From positions 62,001 through 126,000 of the forward strand of contig DIYL01000040.1 in assembly GCA_002428985.1 (NCBI GenBank): 64,000 bases of DNA, in the 5' to 3' direction. Source of the DNA: Anaerolineales bacterium UBA6055 (GTDB lineage: Bacteria > Chloroflexota > Anaerolineae > Aggregatilineales > Phototrophicaceae). A model generated the notes under the pieces. That model was not told the origin of the DNA, ran no database searches, and saw nothing but the letters and a program-made list of their open reading frames with translations. Positions 34,499 through 43,326 of the stretch are shown piece by piece (the stretch's first letter is position 1; the number at the start of each line of letters is the position of its first letter). The position numbers were made by a program, and so were the translations under genes.

Positions 34499-36394
34499 AT
34501 GCAAAAACATAAAGAGACGACTCAACAAACACCAATAAAATATCAATGGCATTTGATTGTTTGTGTGCTGGTTCTTCTAGTTGTATCGTATCTGTCGTTT
34601 CAACAGTTGGATTTATATGTTGTCTCACATGTTGAGTTCAAAAGTTTGTTCAACGCTGGGGCAATGGCGACAGAATCTTATTCAGTTTTTGACGTATATG
34701 ATGCAGTTGTAACGTATAGCGCACAACATACCCCCGGTTTTTTCATGTTGCTACACACATGGGGCAATCTATTTTCATGGGATGTCGCGATTGCACGTAT
34801 TCCTGCGATATTTGCTGGATTGTTGTCATTGGCGATGATGTATCGTCTTGCGCGAGATTTTGTCGCGCCGATTGGTGGGGTTTTTGCTATTGTGTTGCTT
34901 GCGAGTAGTGCGTTCTATGCGTTCTATATACCACAAATTCGCATGTATCCGTTTTTGTTGCTGTTTAATATGGTCACCTTATGGTTATACCTTAGGATTC
35001 TCTATCAACAGCGGAACGTAAAACCGTATGATTATGCTGCATTGTTTTTAATGTCAGCCTTGTCACTGTGGATTCATATCTTTAGTGTTGTGTTTTTGGG
35101 TATGTTAGGTGTGTATCACTTGTTGTTTGTATCGAAGACAAAACGTTGGTGGTGGGTGTCGGTCTGGGTGACAGTTGCTGTTGTCCTTATATCACCCTAC
35201 TATCTTGTGATTATCTCTGGCATTGACCGTGTTGTAGAGATGAACGAAGTGCGCCAAATTTACTTAGTTGAGACAATCCAACTCTGGTTGACGTTCTTCT
35301 TGAATGGGAGTCCAGTTTTTGCTTTGATCTGTGTGGTAGGTATTTTAATTGGAATCATGCAAAAAACGATAAGGTTACGACTTTATATGTTGCTTGGTGT
35401 GATTTACTTGCTCATTGTCGGGTTGATGGCTCAATTCACTCCAATTATTGCGCCTAGCGTCATGCGATACTTCATCAGTGGATGGATACCAATGATCATG
35501 CTAATCGTAGTTGGACTAGTCGCATTAATCCGTTTAAATCAGGTTTTTGGACTGGTGATAATCATACCGATTATTGCTGGTTGGGGATTCAATATGAATA
35601 CGGATTGGGAGCTTTATCTAGATGGACGATATGGACCTTACCTTAGATCTCCTATCCATACGATTGCACGCGATGTGTTAGAACAATCGCATGTCCCGAG
35701 TGTGATTGGGTATAACAGTTTCGAGATTTACTTGACTTATGAGGATAACATCAGTTATTCACAAGGGCAGTACTTCTTCGATGATCAGGGTATACCGTTT
35801 ACTGTTGTATCTGACGAAGCGACATTTACTGATACGGTAAACCTACAAACAATCAATGAGCCGACGATATGGGTATTTTACAAACAGTCACGTATAAGCG
35901 ACAAACGGCTAGCTGTACTTGATAATGTCATGACTGTTTCGTATGAACTATGCGAGACACAATCAGTCGGTGTTGATAGTGCGATTCGGAAATATTATTG
36001 GTCGGTACTTGATTGTCAGTTGCCGCGATCATCGCAACAATTTGAATCATCTATTGTGGAATATGATTGGGGTCAAGCGATTGTTGATGAGGATAATCAG
36101 CGTTTATCTATCGTTGACCAGTGGCGATCGGTCAATAATGCAAATACCGATGGCTACAACATCTCCTATCAACTGCTGACCGGAGATTGGGAAAAAGTTG
36201 CACAGCTTGATTTGCCATTGGTTAATGAAGGGCAATTTCGTTTGTTTAATATTGATATAAGTGATGCGCCATCAGGCAATTATCGTCTTGTCGGGATATT
36301 GTATAACGGGTTAGATGGTAGTCGTGAAGAATGGGTGGTTGAGGGGCAAAATATTGGTGACTTAATTACACTTACCGAGGTCACAGTCGAATGA
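34499..36394 (+). CDS. GT-C membrane glycosyltransferase-like protein, paralog 1
   Basis: A 631-residue polytopic protein resembling dolichyl-phosphate-mannose/ArnT-type (GT39/GT83) glycosyltransferases. About ten membrane helices occupy residues 20-390; conserved blocks are HTPGFFMLLHTWGNL, RIPAIFAGLLSLAMMYRLARDF and YIPQIRMYPFLLLFN. A soluble C-terminal domain (about 400-631) ends in YQLLTGDWEKVAQLDLPLV. The first outer loop, where the family has an Asp-Glu pair, reads SHVEFKSL, so the Asp is replaced by Val. It starts 38 bases after pheS with AGGGG upstream, and its stop overlaps the next start by 4 bases. Donor and acceptor are unknown. Confidence 0.78.
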   Translation: MQKHKETTQQTPIKYQWHLIVCVLVLLVVSYLSFQQLDLYVVSHVEFKSLFNAGAMATESYSVFDVYDAVVTYSAQHTPGFFMLLHTWGNLFSWDVAIARIPAIFAGLLSLAMMYRLARDFVAPIGGVFAIVLLASSAFYAFYIPQIRMYPFLLLFNMVTLWLYLRILYQQRNVKPYDYAALFLMSALSLWIHIFSVVFLGMLGVYHLLFVSKTKRWWWVSVWVTVAVVLISPYYLVIISGIDRVVEMNEVRQIYLVETIQLWLTFFLNGSPVFALICVVGILIGIMQKTIRLRLYMLLGVIYLLIVGLMAQFTPIIAPSVMRYFISGWIPMIMLIVVGLVALIRLNQVFGLVIIIPIIAGWGFNMNTDWELYLDGRYGPYLRSPIHTIARDVLEQSHVPSVIGYNSFEIYLTYEDNISYSQGQYFFDDQGIPFTVVSDEATFTDTVNLQTINEPTIWVFYKQSRISDKRLAVLDNVMTVSYELCETQSVGVDSAIRKYYWSVLDCQLPRSSQQFESSIVEYDWGQAIVDEDNQRLSIVDQWRSVNNANTDGYNISYQLLTGDWEKVAQLDLPLVNEGQFRLFNIDISDAPSGNYRLVGILYNGLDGSREEWVVEGQNIGDLITLTEVTVE

Positions 36395-38283
36395 GTCATA
36401 TAGGAAAACAACTGAGTAACTGGATATGGGGCGTACCTATTCTGTTGATCGTTAGCTTTCTGGCGTTTCAGCAGATTGATCTTTATAGTCCATCTCATGT
36501 TGAGTTCAAAACCTTGTTTAATGCGGGTGCAATGGCAGATGACTCATATTCGATCTTAGATACATACTACGCTGTCACTGTATATAGCGCACAGCATATG
36601 CCAGGATACTTTATGTTGCTCAATGTATGGGGCAATCTGACCTCATGGGATGTTGCAACTATGAGAATTCCGGCAATATTTGCTAGTTTATTGTCATTGG
36701 TGGTGATGTATCGGCTTGGTCATGATTTTGTCACGCCGATTGGCGGGTTGTTCGCCATGATTTTGCTGGCAAGCAATGCCTTCTTTGCCTACTACATACC
36801 ACAAATTCGAATGTACCCATCTTTACTGTTATTTGGTGCGATTGTTTTATGGTTATATCTGAGAATTATCTATCAGAGTAAAAGTGTACAACGAATGGAC
36901 TATATCGCATTATTTGCTAGTGCATTTGTGTTGCTATGGATACATATTTTTGGTGCTCTATTTCTGGGCGTTTTGGGATTATACCATCTGTTAATCGCTC
37001 CAAAATCAAGACATTGGTTATGGGTTTCGGTCTCGGTTACAACAGCAGTTTTGCTCGTTGCTCCATATTTTACAGTGATTTTAGATGGATCAACCCGAGC
37101 TGTGGATAAACGTGCTGATCGGTTTGTTGGTTTTGTGGAGACAAATGAATTACTTTCATACTTTCTTCTCAATGGGCAGTTTTTGCTGCTAGTTATCATT
37201 GGTGTTGGTTTAGCGGTGTGTGTTTTGCAGTATCGGCAATTACTCCAACCCTACTTACTACTGGGAATAATGTTCTTGCTGGCGAGTGGGATGTTGGCAG
37301 AGCTTATTCCGATTGTCACCGACTCTGGCATGCGCTATTTCTTAGTTGGATGGCCAGTTGTGTTTTTGTTGGCGGTACCAGCTCTAGTTGGGTTGTATCG
37401 GCTACGCCCTGAAGTTGCTATTTTTAGTCTCGGGTTGTTTGTTGGTGCAGGGATAGCGTTAAGTAGTACATTAGATTGGCAACCTTATCTTGAGGGGCGA
37501 TATAGATCCTTCTTGCGCTCTCCAATTCATTCTATTGCACGGGTAGCGTCGCAACAGCCTGTTACTCCAACTGTTATTGAGTATTATACCCTTGATACGT
37601 TCATGACGTATGAGGATAACATCTCATATTCTCAACAAGACTATTTTCTCCGGACGAATAATATAGCGTATCATCTCGTTGAATCTGAATCTGAATCTGA
37701 ATCTGAATCTGATCTAATTGACTTCGTCACCTTCAGAACGCTAAATAACCCAACAATTTGGATATTCTACAAGCAATCGGGTGTAGATGAAGACATGTTA
37801 GATGAACTATATACAGATTTGGAGGACTCATCTAATTATACGCTGTGTGAAACGCAACCGATCGGTGAAGATACCCTTATTCTAAAATACTATTGGTCTT
37901 TACTAGATTGTCAGTTACCGCAACTTTCGCAACAATTTGAATCCCCAATTATGACTTATAACTGGGGCGACGTTACGATTGACGGTGACCGACTATACTT
38001 CACTGACCAATGGCAATCTGATGAGGAATCCAGCGTAGAAGACTACAGTATATCGCATCAGTTATTGACGCTAGATTGGGAGAAAGTTACACAACTAGAC
38101 TTACCGCTAGTAAATGAATCTGATTATCGGTTATTTTCACTGAACATCGCGGATGTACAGGCTGGCACGTACCGTCTAGTGAGTGTCGTGTACAACAACT
38201 CAACTGGAGAACGGGTTGAGTGGATGCTTGATGGGCAGTCAATCGGTGGTCTGATAACGCTATCTGAAGTGACTATCGGATAA
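36391..38283 (+). CDS. GT-C membrane glycosyltransferase-like protein, paralog 2
   Basis: A 630-residue paralog with the same architecture and closest to paralog 1. Conserved blocks include HMPGYFMLLNVWGNL, RIPAIFASLLSLVVMYRLGHDF and YYIPQIRMYPSLLLF, and the C-terminal domain ends YRLVSVVYNNSTGERVEWML. The outer-loop motif is SHVEFKTL, again lacking the Asp of the expected Asp-Glu pair. In the extracytoplasmic domain an in-frame hexanucleotide tract gives an alternating Glu-Ser run near residues 431-440. It is translationally coupled to paralog 1 and 5 bases before paralog 3. Confidence 0.78.
   Translation: MSHIGKQLSNWIWGVPILLIVSFLAFQQIDLYSPSHVEFKTLFNAGAMADDSYSILDTYYAVTVYSAQHMPGYFMLLNVWGNLTSWDVATMRIPAIFASLLSLVVMYRLGHDFVTPIGGLFAMILLASNAFFAYYIPQIRMYPSLLLFGAIVLWLYLRIIYQSKSVQRMDYIALFASAFVLLWIHIFGALFLGVLGLYHLLIAPKSRHWLWVSVSVTTAVLLVAPYFTVILDGSTRAVDKRADRFVGFVETNELLSYFLLNGQFLLLVIIGVGLAVCVLQYRQLLQPYLLLGIMFLLASGMLAELIPIVTDSGMRYFLVGWPVVFLLAVPALVGLYRLRPEVAIFSLGLFVGAGIALSSTLDWQPYLEGRYRSFLRSPIHSIARVASQQPVTPTVIEYYTLDTFMTYEDNISYSQQDYFLRTNNIAYHLVESESESESESDLIDFVTFRTLNNPTIWIFYKQSGVDEDMLDELYTDLEDSSNYTLCETQPIGEDTLILKYYWSLLDCQLPQLSQQFESPIMTYNWGDVTIDGDRLYFTDQWQSDEESSVEDYSISHQLLTLDWEKVTQLDLPLVNESDYRLFSLNIADVQAGTYRLVSVVYNNSTGERVEWMLDGQSIGGLITLSEVTIG
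37681..37710 (+). repeat. GAATCT hexanucleotide tandem repeat
   Basis: Five perfect GAATCT units in frame within glycosyltransferase paralog 2, coding for alternating Glu and Ser. Because the unit is six bases, slippage changes length without shifting frame. The other two paralogs lack it. Confidence 0.9.
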
Positions 38284-38288
38284 GAGAC

Positions 38289-40148
38289 ATGCAAAAAATG
38301 CTACAGGACTGGTTCATTGTTGTATTCATTGTCTTTGTTGTTTATACATTGGCGATTGTACAAATTGACCTGTACGCACCGACACTCGATGAGTTCTACT
38401 CATTGAATAATGCTGGTGGGGTTGTCGATACACCGTATTCGCCTGCCGAAATCCTTGCATCACTACAGGAACATAGCCCACAACATACTCCAGGTTATTT
38501 CTTGTTGTTGAGTGTGTGGGGAAATGCAGTTAGTTGGGATATTGCGATTGTCCGGTTGATTACAGTGTTTGCTGGATTGCTATCTGTTGCCATGAGTTAC
38601 CGTCTTGCGCGTGACTTTACAACACCGTTGGGCGGATTGATTGTTGCTATCGTGATTGCTAGCAATACCTTTTACAACTTTTACTATGCACATGTGCGAA
38701 TGTATCCGTTTTTAGTGTTGTTTGCGTCAATTGTACTGTGGTTGTATTTACGGTTACGCCGACAAAACAGTAAAAATCGATTGGTGGATTACGGGGCGCT
38801 GATGTTGGCTAGTTATGTGCTGATTAATACCCATATTCTATCAGTTGTATTCTTTGGTGCACTAGGCATTTATCATGTGTTGTTTGTGCGTAAAGACCGC
38901 GCATGGTGGGGTATTTCGATCGCTGTTACTTTAGCGATGATGCTCTTTTCCCCATACTTGGTTGTGACGTTTTCGGGTTTTGGGCATGCTGTCGACGTCC
39001 GTGATGGACTGACGGTAGATGGCTTTCGGGCAATAGAGGTATGGCTAACCATTGCGTTTAATAACAATGTGACCTTACTTGGCTTGGTACTGGTTGGCGT
39101 GTATTTTGCATGGCGCAACAAAACACTAGCTGTCAGATCATATCTGCTGATACTGCCGATTTATCTGATTTTGCTGGGAATTGTGGCGCAATTCGGTGCG
39201 GTTGTCATGGAAAATGGGATGCGTTATTTGGTAGCCGGTTTTGCACCATTGATGCTATTTATTGGGGTCGGGTTGGTTGGTTTAATTCGACATAGTCGGT
39301 GGACGTTGATCCTAGTCCTATTGTGGGTAATCGCTGGGATGTCATTTCAGCGGTCTGTAGGTAACTGGAATCAGTACATTGCGGATCGTTTTATTGCATT
39401 TTCTGCAACGCCGTTTCATGGTGTATCCCGTGATGCACAGCAAGAAACGATCAAGCCATTTGTGATGGGGTATCAGAATGTGGGTGATAGCTTCTTCCGT
39501 GATGGACGGTTCGATGTCGCCTTTATTGATTATTTTTTTCGCCAATATGATATTCGGTTTAGTCGATTTCAGTCAGTAGATGATGCTGTGACGCGCATCG
39601 AACAGCATTCAGTGACACGTCCGTCGATATGGTTGACGTATCGACATGGCGACAATGTAGAGCAAGATATTGAACAGATACAACGAGCGTTGGCAGAAAA
39701 TTATATACAATGCGATACACAGAATTTTGGTGTGAATAGTGTCATTGAAAAGTATGTCTGGGATTTTCTGGAGTGTCAGTTGCCAACCTTAGAATTAACG
39801 GATGCGACGGAAATGGTGGATTATGGTTTTTATACAGCCAACATGATTGAAGATTCTGAACGTCTATGGTTTGTTGATGAATGGACTGCTGTAACCGATG
39901 ACTTGAACTTGAATATGTCGTATCAACTGTTGACAGCAGATTGGCAGAATGTGGCGCAACTGGATTTGCCACTTGTACATGAAGGCGAATTGCGACGGTT
40001 TGCACTAGATATTGGGTCTGTTCCGGCGGGAACATATCGGCTAGTGACGGTGCTCTATGACCCAAATACTGGCGATCGTCAAGATTGGATACATATAACT
40101 GAATCACCACGGGACGTGCTGACATTGACCGAGATAGTGATTCGATAA
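38289..40148 (+). CDS. GT-C membrane glycosyltransferase-like protein, paralog 3
   Basis: A 619-residue member of the same trio and the most divergent. The blocks HTPGYFLLLSVWGNA, RLITVFAGLLSVAMSYRLARDF and YYAHVRMYPFLVLF align with its neighbours. Here the first outer loop is TLDEFYSLNNAG, with D34-E35 intact, the catalytic pair expected in GT39/ArnT-type enzymes, so this copy is the one most likely to be active. The C-terminal soluble domain matches the others (YQLLTADWQNVAQLDLPLV). It ends 42 bases before pheT and is probably read on the same transcript. Confidence 0.8.
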   Translation: MQKMLQDWFIVVFIVFVVYTLAIVQIDLYAPTLDEFYSLNNAGGVVDTPYSPAEILASLQEHSPQHTPGYFLLLSVWGNAVSWDIAIVRLITVFAGLLSVAMSYRLARDFTTPLGGLIVAIVIASNTFYNFYYAHVRMYPFLVLFASIVLWLYLRLRRQNSKNRLVDYGALMLASYVLINTHILSVVFFGALGIYHVLFVRKDRAWWGISIAVTLAMMLFSPYLVVTFSGFGHAVDVRDGLTVDGFRAIEVWLTIAFNNNVTLLGLVLVGVYFAWRNKTLAVRSYLLILPIYLILLGIVAQFGAVVMENGMRYLVAGFAPLMLFIGVGLVGLIRHSRWTLILVLLWVIAGMSFQRSVGNWNQYIADRFIAFSATPFHGVSRDAQQETIKPFVMGYQNVGDSFFRDGRFDVAFIDYFFRQYDIRFSRFQSVDDAVTRIEQHSVTRPSIWLTYRHGDNVEQDIEQIQRALAENYIQCDTQNFGVNSVIEKYVWDFLECQLPTLELTDATEMVDYGFYTANMIEDSERLWFVDEWTAVTDDLNLNMSYQLLTADWQNVAQLDLPLVHEGELRRFALDIGSVPAGTYRLVTVLYDPNTGDRQDWIHITESPRDVLTLTEIVIR

Positions 40149-40190
40149 CATACAAAATCAAATTGTAACTACAAATGAGGGAATAACTAT

Positions 40191-42740
40191 ATGCTTGTAC
40201 CTATTTCATGGATTAAGGATTATGTCGACATTGACATCCCAGTAGAGCTGTTGGCAGAACGCTTGACAGTTGCTGGTCTGGAAGTGGCGCATATTAATTA
40301 TATTGGTATCGCACAGCAACAGGTCGAAGGCATCCAAATGCCAACATCTGATCATCTGGTGTGGGATAGAGAAAAACTATTGCTCGGGCGGATTGTCGAA
40401 GTTAACGAACATCCTGATGCCCATTCTTTGGTATTGGCGATGGTTGATTATGGCGCGGATGAACTCGAACAATGTGTGACGGGTGCGCCGAATTTGTTCC
40501 AATATAAGGGACAGGGTGAAATTGATCCGCCAATTTGGACAGGTTTCGCGATGGAAGGTGCGGAAGTTTGGGATGGTCATAGTGACACACCAAAGCGCAT
40601 GACACTCAAGGGTAAAAAGTTGCGTGGCATCTACAACAAAAGTATGGTGTGTTCTGAGAAAGAACTCGGTATCTCTGACGAGCATGAAGGCATCATTTTG
40701 ATGGATCATGATGAGAGCTATGTTGCGGGTACACCGCTGGTTGATGTGCTCGGTGATGTCGTCTTAGATATTGAATTCACACCAAACCTAGCGCGATGCT
40801 TCAGTATGATCGGGGTTGCGCGTGAGGTCGCTGCTATTCTCGATAAAGAAATGACCTACCCATCCTTCGATTTTGTTGCCGAAGGTGATTCGATCGAGGG
40901 GCAATTCAACATTGATATTCAAGCACCAGACTTGAATCCGCGTTTCACAGCGACCTTACTTAAGGGTACAGAAATCAAACCATCGCCTTTTTGGATGCAA
41001 TATCGTCTGCGGTTAATCGGTCAGCGTCCACGCAATAATATTGTTGATGTGACCAACTATCTCACATTTGAATTGGGACAACCGCTACATGCATATGACT
41101 ATGATTTGTTAGTTGAACGTGCTGGTGGTATTCCGACGATTATCACGCGCCGACCTGAAGAGGGTGAAACCTTACTAACACTGGATGATGTGGAACGGAC
41201 ATTTGATGGTGAAGAAGTATTGGTTGCTGATACAGCTGGACTGATTGGTCTTGGCGGTATTATGGGTGGTGATGAAACTGAAATCAACGATAACACTACC
41301 AATGTCCTGCTCGAAGCGGCGGCGTGGGATAATATTTCTATCCGTAAAACGACCAAAAACCAGAAACTATATACAGAAGCTTCTACCCGTTTCAGTCGTG
41401 GCGTACATCCATCACAGGCAATTCTTGGTAGTAAACGTGGAATCGAACTCATGCGCCAACTCGGCGGTGGGGTTGTGGCACAGGGTGTGCTTGATGAATA
41501 TCCGACTGTTCCAGAAACTGTGGAAGTTGATCTAGATATTTCCCATGTAACACGTTTGCTAGGTATGGAAATTCCAATTGATGAAGCCGCCGATATGCTC
41601 AAACGTCTCGAATTCGATATAAGTGTCGATGGGGATACAATCCATGCTGTTGTACCTGACCATCGCCTTGATATTAGTAGTGATCCAGCTATCGGGTCGG
41701 CTGATCTAGTCGAAGAGGTTGCGCGTATTTATGGATATGACAAAATCCCAGATACGATTATGGCGGACGAAATGCCACCACAACGCGAAAATATCACCGT
41801 CATGATTGAAGACCGCATTCGTGATATTTTAGTTGGGTTGGGCTTATATGAGGTCATCAATTATCGTTTCACGCATCCTGACCGTGAAGCCACTCTTGTG
41901 CCCGAAGGCTCGGAATCATCATTGCCAGATGGGGGATATGTCGAAATTGTGAATCCATCTGCGAGTGATCGCAATGTATTGCGTCACACTTTGATGATTA
42001 ACATGTTGGATAATGCGATTAACAATGCTCGCTATAACGAACGTCAGCAAATTTTTGAAGTCGGTAAAGTCTACTTGCAAGGCGATGATACCCTACCTGA
42101 TGAACCTGTACATCTCGGAATTTTGATGACAGGGGCACGTGATTCTATGAATTGGCAAGGCACGAGTTCGACACAAGCGGTTGATTTCTATGATCTTAAG
42201 GGTGTGATTGAATCGTTGTTCCATGCGTTGCATATTCCAGATTTTGGTTATGAACGCGGGACACATACAAGCTTCCACCCAGGACGATCCGCTAATTTGC
42301 TTATTCGTGGTAATTCGATTGGGACATTCGGGGAAATTCATCCGAAAGTTGCGCAACGCTTCAAATTGACGGATACGCCGATTATGTATGCCGAATTACA
42401 AGTTGCGCCATTGGTACGCTACTATCAACGGCTCCATGATGTGCAACCATTGCCGACAACACCAGCTGTTTTGGAAGACATTGCACTCATCGTGGACGCA
42501 AGTATTCCAAATTCAGAAGTTGAAGAAGTGATTGCTCGTGCTGGTGGTCGTTTGCTCAAAAAGGTCGAGTTGTTTGATGTGTATTATGGCGATCCGATTC
42601 CTGCTGGGAAGAAAAGTCTCGCGTATGCGTTGACCTATCAAGATGATGAAAAGACACTGACTGATAAAAATGCGGCCAAGGTTCGCAAGAAAATTATCGG
42701 GGCGGCACAACATCGTCTAAAAGCGGAATTGCGGTCGTAG
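40191..42740 (+). CDS. pheT: Phenylalanyl-tRNA synthetase beta subunit
   Basis: An 849-residue PheT. Domains in order: the N-terminal segment MLVPISWIKDYVDIDIPVE, an EMAP-like tRNA-binding OB fold (KLLLGRIVEVNEHPDAHSL), the B3/B4 editing domain (RLIGQRPRNNIVDVTNYLT), B5 (HVTRLLGMEIPIDEAADML), the catalytic-like core (LVEEVARIYGYDKIPD) and the C-terminal ferredoxin-like anticodon-binding domain (VLEDIALIVDASIPNSEVEE). Length is slightly above the family norm. It needs PheS, whose gene is 5.7 kb upstream across three glycosyltransferase genes; all five genes run in one direction with short gaps. Confidence 0.96.
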   Translation: MLVPISWIKDYVDIDIPVELLAERLTVAGLEVAHINYIGIAQQQVEGIQMPTSDHLVWDREKLLLGRIVEVNEHPDAHSLVLAMVDYGADELEQCVTGAPNLFQYKGQGEIDPPIWTGFAMEGAEVWDGHSDTPKRMTLKGKKLRGIYNKSMVCSEKELGISDEHEGIILMDHDESYVAGTPLVDVLGDVVLDIEFTPNLARCFSMIGVAREVAAILDKEMTYPSFDFVAEGDSIEGQFNIDIQAPDLNPRFTATLLKGTEIKPSPFWMQYRLRLIGQRPRNNIVDVTNYLTFELGQPLHAYDYDLLVERAGGIPTIITRRPEEGETLLTLDDVERTFDGEEVLVADTAGLIGLGGIMGGDETEINDNTTNVLLEAAAWDNISIRKTTKNQKLYTEASTRFSRGVHPSQAILGSKRGIELMRQLGGGVVAQGVLDEYPTVPETVEVDLDISHVTRLLGMEIPIDEAADMLKRLEFDISVDGDTIHAVVPDHRLDISSDPAIGSADLVEEVARIYGYDKIPDTIMADEMPPQRENITVMIEDRIRDILVGLGLYEVINYRFTHPDREATLVPEGSESSLPDGGYVEIVNPSASDRNVLRHTLMINMLDNAINNARYNERQQIFEVGKVYLQGDDTLPDEPVHLGILMTGARDSMNWQGTSSTQAVDFYDLKGVIESLFHALHIPDFGYERGTHTSFHPGRSANLLIRGNSIGTFGEIHPKVAQRFKLTDTPIMYAELQVAPLVRYYQRLHDVQPLPTTPAVLEDIALIVDASIPNSEVEEVIARAGGRLLKKVELFDVYYGDPIPAGKKSLAYALTYQDDEKTLTDKNAAKVRKKIIGAAQHRLKAELRS

Positions 42741-42770
42741 CTCCCATATTTATAGGATTCTAGTGAACCT

Positions 42771-43324
42771 ATGAGACATAAGCGCTCTGCTGAAAGAAAA
42801 CCGACTCGACTGGCTGGCTATGATTATTCGCAATCTGGTGGGTATTTTGTGACAATCTGTACGCACGATAAAAAGCAATTCCTGAGTGAGGTCAATCAAG
42901 GTCAAGTCATATTAACCGAGTACGGTGATGTTGTTGCGAATCAGTGGAGCGATTTACCCAATTACTATAATCATGTGATGTTAGATCACTTTGTGATTAT
43001 GCCTAATCACATTCACGGGATTGTGGTGCTTGTGGATAGGCAGCAAGTAAATGAAAAAATACAGGCCACTGTAGGGGAAGGTTTGCAAACCTTCCCCTAC
43101 AAAAATTCTGATCAACCCAAACGACATGGATTATCTGAAATAATACGGGGCTTTAAAACGTACTCATCACGTCGGATTAATGAGTTACGGGATACAAAAG
43201 GTCAACCTGTTTGCAACGTAGTTTTTATGATCGAATTATTCGTAATGATAATGAACTCAATCGTATCCGTGAGTATATTTTGTTTAACCCTTCACGATGG
43301 CATGATGACGAACATTACAGTTAA
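42771..43324 (+). pseudogene. Frameshifted RAYT (REP-associated tyrosine transposase)
   Basis: A Y1-type HUH transposase of the TnpA-REP group. Intact landmarks are AGYDYSQSGGYFVTICTHDK, DHFVIMPNHIHGIVVLV (HUH motif) and GLSEIIRGFKTYSSRRINEL. After GQPV the frame breaks: a G is missing near 43213, and the normal ending QRSFYDRIIRNDNELNRIRE, then YILFNPSRWHDDEHYS, continues in another frame to TAA 43322-43324. The unshifted frame runs on to 43400 with unrelated sequence. These enzymes mobilise REP palindromes; a 30-base palindrome lies inside this gene. A sequencing error is the alternative explanation. Confidence 0.85.
43071..43100. repeat. Perfect 30-base REP-like palindrome inside the RAYT gene
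   Basis: GTAGGGGAAGGTTTG followed directly by its exact reverse complement, with no loop. It lies within the transposase reading frame and keeps it open (coding TVGEGLQTFPY). Its GTAGG..CCTAC ends resemble the palindromes at 31154 and 45317. Confidence 0.85.
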
Positions 43325-43326
43325 TC

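Noticed and set aside
41099..41602. A long minus-strand reading frame inside pheT
   Set aside because: It is Ser/Pro/Thr-rich antisense of a strongly conserved synthetase and has no ribosome site.
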